A DNA stretch of 48,434 bases from an uncultured Clostridiaceae bacterium. Lineage in GTDB: Bacteria; Bacillota; Clostridia; Lachnospirales; Lachnospiraceae. Location of the stretch: NCBI GenBank assembly GCA_947177415.1, contig CAMWUK010000017.1, positions 1-48,434 of the forward strand, written 5' to 3'. A program made the position numbers and the translations under genes. The notes under the pieces were generated by a model that was not told the origin of the DNA, made no database searches, and saw only the letters and a list, made by a program, of their open reading frames with translations. The first letter of the stretch is position 1; every line of letters begins with the position of its first letter. This document shows positions 10,501 to 17,523 of this stretch, in pieces.

Positions 10501-12269
10501 ATGCTTATGTACTCTCTTGTGCAGAGGAAATTATAGCAAAAGGACTGGCTGGTAAGGATAAAAAGTATGCAGTATCGGAGGTGGATGATGGCAATAAGCA
10601 ATATTTATATGACCATGAGGGTACTGGACACACGAAAGTAGTTCAGGATAATGGAGCTGCTTTGGAAGGTAAAAAACTAGGAGACTTTAAAAATGGTGAT
10701 AAAACGGTTATCAACATAGAACATACTTTTTCCGGTAAGGTGGAAAAAGCAGGATACACTTACAATTATGTGGCAGAAAATGAAGTTTTAATTGACGGAA
10801 TAACTTTAAGCATTGATAAGATTATAGATGAATTTTATTATGATGATAATGACCGCTTTTACGAGGATGTGAAATACCAGGATTTGACTCATGCAAAACA
10901 GACCTTTATCTTTAAGATTAAGTATATTCCTGTGGATGAAAATGGAAATCCAACAAGTGAAAAAAAGGAATTTGAGGAGGTGGTAACCTTTGATCCAGAA
11001 GACACTACACTGGAGATAGTTCCGCTACCAACCAACCTTCAGACAACAGACAAAAAGAAAGGATACAAAAAGACTGTTGTGGTGCTGGGGTTAGAACCGG
11101 GATACTATGAGATTTCAGAGGATGAAGAATGGTCATGGAAATATGATTTGATGGAAACCAATGAAAGAGTTCAAAAAGATGGTATAGGAGTGTCTGTATA
11201 TTCGGCAGGCGGAAATCGTGAAACAAGCAAGAACGATAAAAGCAAGCCTAAGAAAAGATACCGCTGTTATATCCGTGGTTTAAGAGAGGATATTACAGGT
11301 GACAACAAATCCTATGATGGAGAACAGTATAAACTATTGGATAAAGCAGAAGAACCTAAAGTGTCATTTATAAATATGAAAGTTGCTGATGAACGGAAAG
11401 ATGTTCTTGGTGATACGGATATTAAAACAAATAAAGTTGCTCCACCAACACCAACACCAAATCCGAATAAGTACAATAAAATTGTATTGGATAAAACACA
11501 TGATGGCAAAAAATTGTTGGTGGGAGAAAGCATACCACTTCCAATTGTAAAGGCAGAGAGAAAAGACGGAACAGTTGAGATACTTGAGGCTAACAAAGTG
11601 ACATGGAGTGTTAGTGATTCTAACTGTGTGGAGAGAAATGGTACTACTTTGGAAGCAAAGAAAGAAGGCAGCAACATAACTATTACAGCATCCTTTACAG
11701 ATGGAGATGGCAAGACAAAATATACAGACTTTATAACCATAAATGTGTTGGCAGCCAGCCGGTTACCTTTGTATGGGGATACTAAAATTCCATACAAATT
11801 GATTTTCTCCTCACAAAAGAGTGGAAACCCTAATAATCCGGCAACCTATGCAGTGGATGGAAATTCTGATACATTATGGATAACAAACACGGGAGAGTAT
11901 GGTACTGATACATATTGGGGACTGGTGTTTAAGGATGCGAAAGGTAAAAACACCACAAGAAAAATAAATAAGGTATCTGTAAAGTTAAGAAGGGAAAATT
12001 GTAATAGAACAGTAAAAGTATATGCTTTCACATCTGTTGATGATACGCAGCCATCGGGATTTACGGAAATGGAAATTGGAACAAAAACCTTTGAACATGA
12101 TGGAACAGTGCGGGAAGAAAATGGTGCGATACAGGGAGGTGATAGTCTGAATTTTAATATTCCAATCGGCAATTATTATGGAATTAAGGTTGTAATGTTA
12201 AACCGTTCTGGTGGTACGGCATGGCCTGCAATTGCCGAAGTGGAAATATATGGAAAGACAGATAATTAA
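4578..12269 (+). CDS. Giant secreted multidomain surface protein with fibro-slime, CBM26-like and F5/8 C domains
   Basis: 2563 residues. GGAAGGGG 8 bases before ATG 4578 favours this start over TTG 4545 or ATG 4560. Order: basic N-terminus and a hydrophobic segment (about 24-42) with a possible SYA/AD cleavage site; three starch-binding-module-26-like repeats (about 300-370, 440-508, 540-612; each has a WPG or FPG turn and a GxYYVY strand); a fibro-slime domain (about 645-860) with GDDDLWVFVDGYLVLDIGG; several InlB-type B repeats (about 970-1675; GW...YxAxW); pilin-like Spy0128-type domains (about 1860-2275); a proline/threonine linker and Ig-like domain (about 2290-2395); a C-terminal discoidin-like F5/8 type C domain (about 2400-2562). 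No LPXTG or other wall anchor is present, so it is released or held by its N-terminal segment. A carbohydrate-binding adhesin or matrix role is inferred. Flanks are decayed accessory DNA, suggesting an acquired locus. Confidence 0.85.
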   Translation: MKTMRTANKKGIQTGRKKVYKRLGLAGVGFVCLLAVMMGVFWYRNSQQPSYAADDEAWRPIDLEDMVDPVNHTEGTDDPKELTTARATFYDIYSDSQVWDSTNGGYYTSVQPITDGAGKDKNGVDIITNTFTRFNYELATSLNGNNKEYQHMYDHDTTDHVEGVYPLYCGLTWPAKFKRNDGISYTGPQDPKDDDTVYMNNQRWGNLTSIPTFGSWFAAANTNQFSNDGDNGEKVSILGISGTAKGAAAQGLVNRQLDENGNITIGHGEYKRVLPFFDKTYLEKSYTGKVGGGTNDTTIENKIRNATFYVQVSKNDFNGHSRPYLYVFSGGKEYTAEFPGDLMDDYGDYYVYCRNDISSATVILNEGSDKSKLVEQTLSGYNEWKWKAYNPNGVDGFIPCSKPSLPPLPTEDSTAGTTPSLVSHGKVVSNIAFPFRKGGKKDTGLKIRVSKSVWKSSFPNNTPHVYLEGYKSWPGYELEEEGGYYVYTNPNITGKVQVIINNGSSNWQDPPDKQGFYTISGSVEYDKTAKAFYDTSRVYFSNSKLKLRVKASEFNNVAPYVYLYYDDVNKVNAWPGEKMTREGDYYVYNASNIKNTVNIIFTDGKGAKAGGWQEPSAGGYQIPGSGTIDFDRYNKKYTTTTEDKLGEETDPDYYYFDSYTDVVRLNEDNKKVDYYYNDNSQIVQDSDGINGFFPYNTASDPKTALNYVHGVKMELNFNMTKDGKIKGKPIEFAFTGDDDLWVFVDGYLVLDIGGAHIPISGNINFAEKKATVDVVKTQAAFADKYRDGNYNKNDGDEKGFEENVVYDFGKDSGEKLYEILSDTARNHTLTIFYMERGKGNSNLKIKFNLPQISTLSVGNEVDASDVNKSLQTDALWEACNQHQFEYVLQNKGTDDAGYDNSITEDIALTGRNIFEPIGMAAYRKKVTSKDGTAQRLRFFTFTNTNYYSMVVGGTNTNLPRLDGTGDGENNPIVVDGCATIDGQKYVFLGWTTDENYREHWDEIQNNTYTGTCPEILAAGTTVPVTESKDYYAVWVKKDLTISYYDETDVDIPIGYAKTGSNGEAQIGHETLDMKNYLNQSLPYWNNGDLGSKVTETNKQRTNWKTDDTRKGFKLNGWRLSKTEADKGNELISGSYFPLCNVKLYADWTRTDYRVQFQAENVEKIKKESGTTNADGDTWKSDIVYFPKGETYKGYLPYITEESNVDDFKITADGSTGRTYFDFTSLPVKENHAIVKWEQDDEEQTTYRTTKLVEDGKSLYPEVWTFRDGDVVFKGEWKRITSSITYSPGTCPGNSNLNWKPVKKKYTNGQTIYSPGVTELFGGGDTGEWNIVGWEKDGKKVSFPYTITEGDVNWTAVWEKVTGEVTYSFNNGTIQGMEDYQKVAKMGSSIERITLEGMGSDAPYDSDGSEGEEGSHTTYYIKAKGKAYVIKGWRDSSGNKINSTTKLTEEDTTVTAISKEVHTTLNITVVVKNEDKDLWNDAKALKNGWKKKETASGAIWTIDTELVPGESFFSYFDPKKGSLKEVLYGAVNTGHNVNKKLQYGEISYPGTTFSWENKDAKVPYTADSHKCIVTSNWIQEKATVTYAFMDPNEPDINKARIIGYQAYQVSDGNVSLPKSGDILLNADGGTDDETAKVPEISGYKLSGWYTSNLMPVTEVTADMNNTILYTAWEPEKTDSATQTQNISANTAAKSVTSVTQKKTKGTMRLFSFSSMGGYAPFGNELYQLDDLLVDGMATGRTNSQGQFRLTYDQAASFMNCFSKDSAMILKETNNLYLTGGSTVGRDTMYDTVWELRDVHGYITDRNSKNKDLKHMPVVDTTNKEAVVYDGRVDDAKKGAFKFGNENEAQGISYALSLRALFTHKIKTADLTITKKLTDTAASVAFRKGEQDLDYTFKVTFKNIFGNTGSNDKLLYEGTYKKLDKYGNYVRENNKIKEYTATDGKILLKNGETAVISGIPVMTEYDIEEEDTYGKKDAYVLSCAEEIIAKGLAGKDKKYAVSEVDDGNKQYLYDHEGTGHTKVVQDNGAALEGKKLGDFKNGDKTVINIEHTFSGKVEKAGYTYNYVAENEVLIDGITLSIDKIIDEFYYDDNDRFYEDVKYQDLTHAKQTFIFKIKYIPVDENGNPTSEKKEFEEVVTFDPEDTTLEIVPLPTNLQTTDKKKGYKKTVVVLGLEPGYYEISEDEEWSWKYDLMETNERVQKDGIGVSVYSAGGNRETSKNDKSKPKKRYRCYIRGLREDITGDNKSYDGEQYKLLDKAEEPKVSFINMKVADERKDVLGDTDIKTNKVAPPTPTPNPNKYNKIVLDKTHDGKKLLVGESIPLPIVKAERKDGTVEILEANKVTWSVSDSNCVERNGTTLEAKKEGSNITITASFTDGDGKTKYTDFITINVLAASRLPLYGDTKIPYKLIFSSQKSGNPNNPATYAVDGNSDTLWITNTGEYGTDTYWGLVFKDAKGKNTTRKINKVSVKLRRENCNRTVKVYAFTSVDDTQPSGFTEMEIGTKTFEHDGTVREENGAIQGGDSLNFNIPIGNYYGIKVVMLNRSGGTAWPAIAEVEIYGKTDN

Positions 12270-12293
12270 AGGAAAGCTAGCAGATTTTGATAC

Positions 12294-12332
12294 AAGAATA
12301 ACCGTTTCGCCTTTGGCTGGACGGTTATTCTT
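12294..12332 (+). terminator. Hairpin downstream of the giant surface protein
   Basis: AAGAATAACCGT (12294-12305) pairs perfectly with ACGGTTATTCTT (12321-12332), 25 bases after the stop codon. There is no clean T-run after it, so termination strength is uncertain. Confidence 0.55.
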
Positions 12333-12432
12333 GGTTACTGTTCAATTACGGGTTTGACAATTTATATGAATTTCTGTTACTGTTTATCAAGGGTTTATTT
12401 TTTACATCTGGCTTGAAAAACCTCTACCCACA

Positions 12433-12687
12433 TTGTATAATGAATTCACAAAGGAGATTATATACTATGGCAAAGATAACACAGTAATTATAGTGGTTGT
12501 CTATTATGAAGAGAAGGCTTGGGATGGTGCAAGAACTCTGCATGAGATGCTGGATATCCCTGCAGAAATGAAAAAGTATGTAAATAATTACAAAATGCTT
12601 CTGGTTGAAGCAAGAGAGGATAACCTAAAACTTCGTAACATAAACAATGTTGACTTGTTTAAATTATTGGGAGATAGAGATAGGTAG
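12433..12687 (+). pseudogene. Internal remnant of an Rpn family nuclease/putative transposase
   Basis: The reading frame contains an Rpn-type core segment: VIIVVVYYEEKAWDGARTLH, then a helix with MLDIPAEMKKYVNNYKMLL and EAREDNLK. An AAGGAG site serves an ATG at 12468 whose frame stops after six codons (MAKITQ), so the original start is frameshifted from this body. N- and C-terminal parts are absent. It is a dead fragment of the same family as 3772-4095, about 8 kb away on the same strand. Confidence 0.65.
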
Positions 12688-12721
12688 AAATGCGCATTTA
12701 CCGCATGTTTCGTAAGAAAAA

Positions 12722-12806
12722 GTAAATTATGTAATGTTTAAGCCTGTTTGCCGAAGGCGAATTAATATGGGCTTAAACGTAACTGTTCATGGTTCTGAAC
12801 AGTTAC
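12722..12806 (-). repeat. Mid-size palindromic element (two-hairpin type), inverted copy
   Basis: Two hairpins lie side by side: GTTTAAGCC (12736-12744) with GGCTTAAAC (12770-12778), and a 13-bp perfect palindrome ACGTAACTGTTCA (12777-12789) with TGAACAGTTACGT (12796-12808). The reverse complement matches the element at 30756-30842 hairpin for hairpin. It lies just before the trpB-like gene. No clear target duplication was found for this copy. Confidence 0.75.
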
Positions 12807-12861
12807 GTCTAAAAGAAAATAAAAAAAACAGTTACAAAATATTGAGAAAAGGGGATTGAAA

Positions 12862-14232
12862 ATGAGTAGAGAAATACCTTATAAGATTTATTTAGAAGAA
12901 AGTGAAATGCCAAAACAGTGGTACAATCTTCGTGCAGATATGAAGAATAAACCAGCACCATTATTGAATCCAGAGACATTACAACCAGTAACTTACGAGG
13001 AATTATCTGGAATATTTTGTGAAGAACTTGCAAAGCAGGAACTGAATGAAACAGATACGCATATAGACATTCCAGAAGAGATTCAGAAGTTTTATAAAAT
13101 GTATCGTCCGGCACCATTGGTAAGAGCCTATTGCTTGGAGGAAAAATTAGGAACTCCAGCGAAAATTTATTATAAATTTGAGGGAAATAATACAAGTGGC
13201 AGCCATAAACTAAATTCTGCAATTGCACAGGCATATTATGCAAAGAAACAGGGATTAAAGGGTGTTACTACAGAAACAGGTGCAGGCCAGTGGGGTACTG
13301 CCCTTTCTATGGCTTGTTCTTATTTTGATTTGGATTGTCAGGTATATATGGTAAAAGTTTCTTATGAACAGAAGCCTTTCCGCCGGGAAGTGATGCGTAC
13401 TTATGGTGCTTCCGTAACCCCATCCCCATCAGAGACTACGAATATAGGAAGACAGATTCTAAAAGAACATCCAGGAACCAATGGAAGCCTTGGCTGTGCA
13501 ATTTCCGAAGCAGTAGAAAAAGCAGTTTCTACAGAAGGATACCGTTATGTACTGGGAAGTGTGTTAAATCAAGTATTGTTACACCAGTCCATTATCGGAA
13601 TGGAAACAAAGATTGCATTGGATAAATATGAAATTGTTCCAGATGTTGTAATTGGATGTGCTGGAGGAGGTTCTAATCTTGGTGGTTTAATTGCTCCATT
13701 TATGGGGGAAAAAATCCGTGGAGAAAGAGATTATCAGATTATCGCAGTAGAGCCAGCTTCCTGCCCAAGTATGACAAGAGGAACTTATGCTTATGATTAC
13801 TGTGATACAGGACGTGTTTGTCCATTACAAAAGATGTATACACTTGGCAGCGGATTTATGCCATCTCCTAACCACGCAGGTGGACTTCGTTATCATGGAA
13901 TGAGTGCTACCCTTTCCCAATTATATGCAGATGGATTGATGGAGGCTCGTTCTGTAGAACAGTCAGCGGTATTTGAAGCTGCAACACAATTTGCAAGAGT
14001 GGAAGGAATTCTTCCTGCACCAGAAAGTTCACACGCAATCCGTGTTGCTCTTGATGAAGCTTTGAAATGCAAAGAAACAGGGGAAGAGAAGACGATAGTA
14101 TTTGGTCTTACTGGAACTGGTTATTTTGACATGTTTGCTTATGAGAAGTTTAATGATGGTAAAATGACCGACTATATTCCAACAGACGAAGAAATTGCAG
14201 CCAGCTGTGCAAAACTTCCAAAAGTAAACTAA
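12862..14232 (+). CDS. trpB: TrpB-like pyridoxal-phosphate enzyme (TrpB2 type tryptophan synthase beta)
   Basis: 456 residues. The ATG at 12862, with AGGGG 7 bases upstream, is preferred to TTG 12856. The PLP lysine sits in NTSGSHKLNSA and the phosphate-binding loop in GCAGGGSNLGG; ETGAGQWGTALS is the substrate loop. The length (about 450), the N-terminal KQWYNL and the RPAPLVRA segment mark the TrpB2 subgroup, which condenses serine with indole without a tight TrpA partner. No trpA or other trp gene is nearby, so indole salvage is a plausible role (inference). The stop TAA lies inside the 8-bp duplication of a palindromic insertion. Confidence 0.92.
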   Translation: MSREIPYKIYLEESEMPKQWYNLRADMKNKPAPLLNPETLQPVTYEELSGIFCEELAKQELNETDTHIDIPEEIQKFYKMYRPAPLVRAYCLEEKLGTPAKIYYKFEGNNTSGSHKLNSAIAQAYYAKKQGLKGVTTETGAGQWGTALSMACSYFDLDCQVYMVKVSYEQKPFRREVMRTYGASVTPSPSETTNIGRQILKEHPGTNGSLGCAISEAVEKAVSTEGYRYVLGSVLNQVLLHQSIIGMETKIALDKYEIVPDVVIGCAGGGSNLGGLIAPFMGEKIRGERDYQIIAVEPASCPSMTRGTYAYDYCDTGRVCPLQKMYTLGSGFMPSPNHAGGLRYHGMSATLSQLYADGLMEARSVEQSAVFEAATQFARVEGILPAPESSHAIRVALDEALKCKETGEEKTIVFGLTGTGYFDMFAYEKFNDGKMTDYIPTDEEIAASCAKLPKVN

Positions 14233-14271
14233 TATGTAACTGTTCATGGTTTTGAACAGTTACACTAATAT
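14228..14271 (+). repeat. 28-bp palindromic insertion with perfect 8-bp target duplication
   Basis: ACTAATAT (14228-14235) and ACTAATAT (14264-14271) bracket a 28-bp palindrome, GTAACTGTTCA (14236-14246) and TGAACAGTTAC (14253-14263). The left duplication includes the trpB-like stop codon (TAA 14230-14232). No coding capacity. Confidence 0.9.
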
Positions 14272-14310
14272 AAAAGATTGAATCTTATATTTGTGGGATT
14301 CAATCTTTTT
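14272..14310 (+). terminator. Rho-independent terminator of the trpB-like gene
   Basis: AAAAGATTGAATC (14272-14284) pairs with GATTCAATCTTTT (14297-14309), and the T-run is part of the right arm. It directly follows the palindromic insertion. Confidence 0.85.
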
Positions 14311-14342
14311 ATAGATAAAACAGTATTGAAAAGGAGAAGAAT

Positions 14343-16688
14343 ATGGACAAATGGAGTAATAGTATAGAAGAATATAGTAATGCTATATCGGAGCAAGAAG
14401 AAAACAGTGGTAAAAACACACTGGAGGATTATAACTCCAATAATAATGGAGGAACATCAAAAAAGAAAGGCTTAGCTTTAAAAATTATAATAGGAATTGT
14501 GGCAGTTCTTCTGGTAGGAGGAGGCGTTGTATGGAGTGTGCCTACACTTAGGAATAGTTTATATCTAACCATTCTTAGCCCCAAAAGTTATTATATTGCC
14601 ACAGAAGCCAAGAATGTAAAAAAAATTGCGGAGAATATTGGAGGTGCCTATGAAAGAAGAGTAGAGAAACTAAATTCGCAAAAAAAAGGAACAAAGAAAA
14701 ATAAGGCAGAAATTAAGTTTGACATGAATAAACAACTTGCTGGTTCATTGGGAATAGATAAGATTTTGCCGGTGGAGTTTCTTGTAGATGGCAGAACTGA
14801 TTTCGAGAAGAACAAGAAACAAATGACCATAGAATGTAAGCTTGGAGAAGAAAAGCTTATAGGAATGAATATGTTAATGGATCTGGGCAAGGAAGAGTTC
14901 TATATGCAGATTCCGCAGCTTAGTTCTGCATATTTACATACAAGCCAGAAAGAGGCAACAAAACAAGATAGCAAAACGCAGCAGGATTTGGATAAATATC
15001 AGAAAGTAGTTACAAATTATTTGAATGATCCTACAACAAAGAAATTTATTTCCAATTTGATTACACGTTATGGAAAGCTTATTTTTGAAACACCAGAGGA
15101 TGTTTCCATAGAGAAAAAGGCAGAATATTCTGTTAATAATGTGAAAAAGAGCATGACAAAGATTACAGTTTCTGTTACAGCTTCTGATGTGAAAGTATGG
15201 TGTGGTAAAATTGTAGAAATAGCAAGAAAAGACAAAGAATTAAAAGAAGAAATGATTCGTCTTGGAATATGTGAGGAAGATGAATATTCCAAACTGATTG
15301 ATGAAATGGAAAAGATTCTTAATGAAGATGAGGAGAAAGATTCCGGAAAGCTGGTTATGGATGTTTGGGTGGACAACAGAGGAAATATTGTAGGAAGAGA
15401 AATTTCTGTTTTTGATGGAGACAAGAAAAATTCCGGATTTTATTATTTTACAGATAAGCAGGACGGAACGGATTATTTGGAGATTTCTTTGTATGACATG
15501 GAAGACAATACATCTTTCATGATAAAAGGAAGTGGAAAGGAAGAAGAATCCGGTTATAAGGGAGAAGCTGTTTTAGAAAGCAAAGAAGGAAGCAGCACAA
15601 AGACCCGTGCTAATTTGTCTTTTGATAATGTAAAAGCAGTAGACAAGAAGAATAGTGCTTATAATGGGAATTTTGCTTTAGAGTTTGATTCTTTCTCAGG
15701 CGGAAAACTACAGATTACCCTTACAGGAGAAGAAGATAAACAAAATATAAAAATGGAAGCTTCTGTAAAAGGAGAAAAACTTGGTTTTATTGAGATGAAC
15801 CAGTCTTTGGAGGACTGTGAAGAGATTGCATATCCACCAAAAGGAACCATTTATGATATGCAAAAAACAGAAGATATGGAGAAATACATGGCAGACATGG
15901 ATGAAACAGAAATGTCAAAAATGCAAGAGAGATTTTACAAAATAGTTGCAATATTTGGTTCGTCAGAAGGTGATAATCAGATAGGGAAAGATGTACCGGG
16001 TATACTTTCACCTGATGAGAACAAAGAGGATGAAACAGGGGATGGAAACAATAAAGAAGAGGATGAAAACGCAAGTCAGACAAACAGCGAGGAACTATAT
16101 ATTATAAAGAAGGCACCAAAGACGAAAGATGATTTGCCAAAGGGCGTGGAAATAGATGAGAATGATTTTTATTCTTATGACGTATCGGATGAAATGGTAA
16201 AAGAAAATGGGGAAGCCTCCAATGCAGAACCTCTCTTTGCCAGAGTTACCATGAAAAAAAGCAGCAGTCAGATAGAAAAACTGATAGAATCTGTGCTTGG
16301 AAAATGTTCTAAAACAACAGTAAGTAGAAACACTGTATATGGTAGTATTGGCGAGTATGCCAGCCTAAATACATCTTTCCTTACAACAGATACTTGGAAT
16401 ACTGAGGGCGATACTTATGAGTCTGTGAGTATTTCTTATGACACATACAGCAATGAAATTAATGAAATTGTTATAAGTGTGAAAAACGGTGATAAAATGG
16501 ACAAATTGGTAAAGGAATTTCTCACTCTTTGGGAAAAGGATGCAGACAAATCTTACAAAGAATATAAAAAGCAGGCAGGAAAAGTGAAAAATGGAGATAG
16601 TGAATCATTTGATGCAGGAGGAACCCAAATTTATTATTCACCAGATAAAAATGGGGTATATTGTGCTCTTTCTGCTAAGGAAGATTAA
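14343..16688 (+). CDS. Membrane-anchored extracytoplasmic protein of unknown function
   Basis: 781 residues starting behind AAGGAG. A hydrophilic N-terminus of about 48 residues rich in Asn/Glu precedes one transmembrane segment (about 49-68, KIIIGIVAVLLVGGGVVWSV); the rest is predicted outside the cell. The ectodomain is highly charged and beta-rich, with a low-complexity acidic linker at about 560-582, before a C-terminal domain. No catalytic motif or cell-wall anchor is recognised. The architecture resembles Lachnospiraceae proteins annotated only as DUFs. It sits between the trpB-like terminator and spmB and may be monocistronic or share a transcript with spmB, since no terminator is seen between them. 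Confidence 0.8.
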   Translation: MDKWSNSIEEYSNAISEQEENSGKNTLEDYNSNNNGGTSKKKGLALKIIIGIVAVLLVGGGVVWSVPTLRNSLYLTILSPKSYYIATEAKNVKKIAENIGGAYERRVEKLNSQKKGTKKNKAEIKFDMNKQLAGSLGIDKILPVEFLVDGRTDFEKNKKQMTIECKLGEEKLIGMNMLMDLGKEEFYMQIPQLSSAYLHTSQKEATKQDSKTQQDLDKYQKVVTNYLNDPTTKKFISNLITRYGKLIFETPEDVSIEKKAEYSVNNVKKSMTKITVSVTASDVKVWCGKIVEIARKDKELKEEMIRLGICEEDEYSKLIDEMEKILNEDEEKDSGKLVMDVWVDNRGNIVGREISVFDGDKKNSGFYYFTDKQDGTDYLEISLYDMEDNTSFMIKGSGKEEESGYKGEAVLESKEGSSTKTRANLSFDNVKAVDKKNSAYNGNFALEFDSFSGGKLQITLTGEEDKQNIKMEASVKGEKLGFIEMNQSLEDCEEIAYPPKGTIYDMQKTEDMEKYMADMDETEMSKMQERFYKIVAIFGSSEGDNQIGKDVPGILSPDENKEDETGDGNNKEEDENASQTNSEELYIIKKAPKTKDDLPKGVEIDENDFYSYDVSDEMVKENGEASNAEPLFARVTMKKSSSQIEKLIESVLGKCSKTTVSRNTVYGSIGEYASLNTSFLTTDTWNTEGDTYESVSISYDTYSNEINEIVISVKNGDKMDKLVKEFLTLWEKDADKSYKEYKKQAGKVKNGDSESFDAGGTQIYYSPDKNGVYCALSAKED

Positions 16689-16779
16689 GAGTTTGCATAA
16701 AAATAAATAGCTCATAAGAAAACCAGAGAAATCATAGAATAACAAAAAGGCTGAAAGTCGGTAAGCGGCGGTGACAGGT

Positions 16780-17295
16780 ATGAAAGCACTTTACTTTTTG
16801 TCAGATTTTATGATTCCTCTGGTTATTTTGTATGTAATTGGATATGGTTTGTTAATGCGAATCAATATATTTGATGCATTTTTGCGTGGAGCAAAAGATG
16901 GTATGAAAGTTGTAGTGGGAATTTTGCCTACATTAATTGGGCTGATGATAGCGATTGCTGTCCTTAGAAGCTCAGGAGCATTGGAGTACATAGGTATGCA
17001 GATTGGAAGAGTGACAAAGTATGTGTCATTTCCCCAAGAATTAGTGCCTCTTGTATTGGTAAAAATGTTTTCTTCCTCAGCAGCAACGGGGCTGCTTTTG
17101 GATATATATAAAACATTTGGTACAGATTCCAGGATTGGTGTAATGGCATCCGTACTTATGAGTTGTTCGGAAACTATATTCTATACCATGGCAGTATACT
17201 TTAGTGCAGCAAAAATAAAAAAGACAGGATATACCCTTCAAGGGGCATTGATTGCTACACTGGCAGGAATATTGGCAACGATATGGCTGGTATAA
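16780..17295 (+). CDS. spmB: Spore maturation protein SpmB (nucleoside-recognition/gate domain)
   Basis: 171 residues, almost entirely hydrophobic with about five membrane segments. It carries the SpmB/nucleoside-recognition pattern: ILPTLIGLMIAIAVLRSSGA, then VPLVLVKMFSSSAATGLL, then SCSETIFYTMAVYFSAAKIK. In Bacillus SpmA and SpmB contribute to spore core dehydration. ATG 16780 is chosen because GGCGG lies 8 bases upstream; GTG 16771 is possible. The usual partner spmA is not adjacent. No terminator follows before the hflK promoter. Confidence 0.85.
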   Translation: MKALYFLSDFMIPLVILYVIGYGLLMRINIFDAFLRGAKDGMKVVVGILPTLIGLMIAIAVLRSSGALEYIGMQIGRVTKYVSFPQELVPLVLVKMFSSSAATGLLLDIYKTFGTDSRIGVMASVLMSCSETIFYTMAVYFSAAKIKKTGYTLQGALIATLAGILATIWLV

Positions 17296-17455
17296 AAAGA
17301 GTATAGACTGGTGAATATAGAAAAAGAATGTTATATAAAGGAAGAACAAAGAGCTATAACTTATAGAAAATTTTCTGAATTACTGAAAAATAGAGAAAAT
17401 TTTAGCTAAAGAATGCCAATAGAAATTAAAACTTTATTAAAAATTTGTCTTTTCT

Positions 17456-17484
17456 ACACAAAACATGAAAATTTATGTTATACT
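17456..17484 (+). promoter_or_regulatory. Probable promoter of hflKC
   Basis: TGTTATACT gives an extended -10 with TATACT at 17479-17484. The -35 is weak (TACACA at 17456-17461, 17-base spacer). The start codon of hflK lies 40 bases downstream. Confidence 0.5.
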
Positions 17485-17523
17485 TGACTAAAATATATGC
17501 ATAGGAGAAAGTGAGGGCATTTT

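Noticed and set aside
14228-14310. The 28-bp palindrome as an ordinary terminator
   Set aside because: A separate T-tailed terminator follows immediately and the exact 8-bp flanking repeats mark an insertion; a 3'-end role for the hairpin is still possible.
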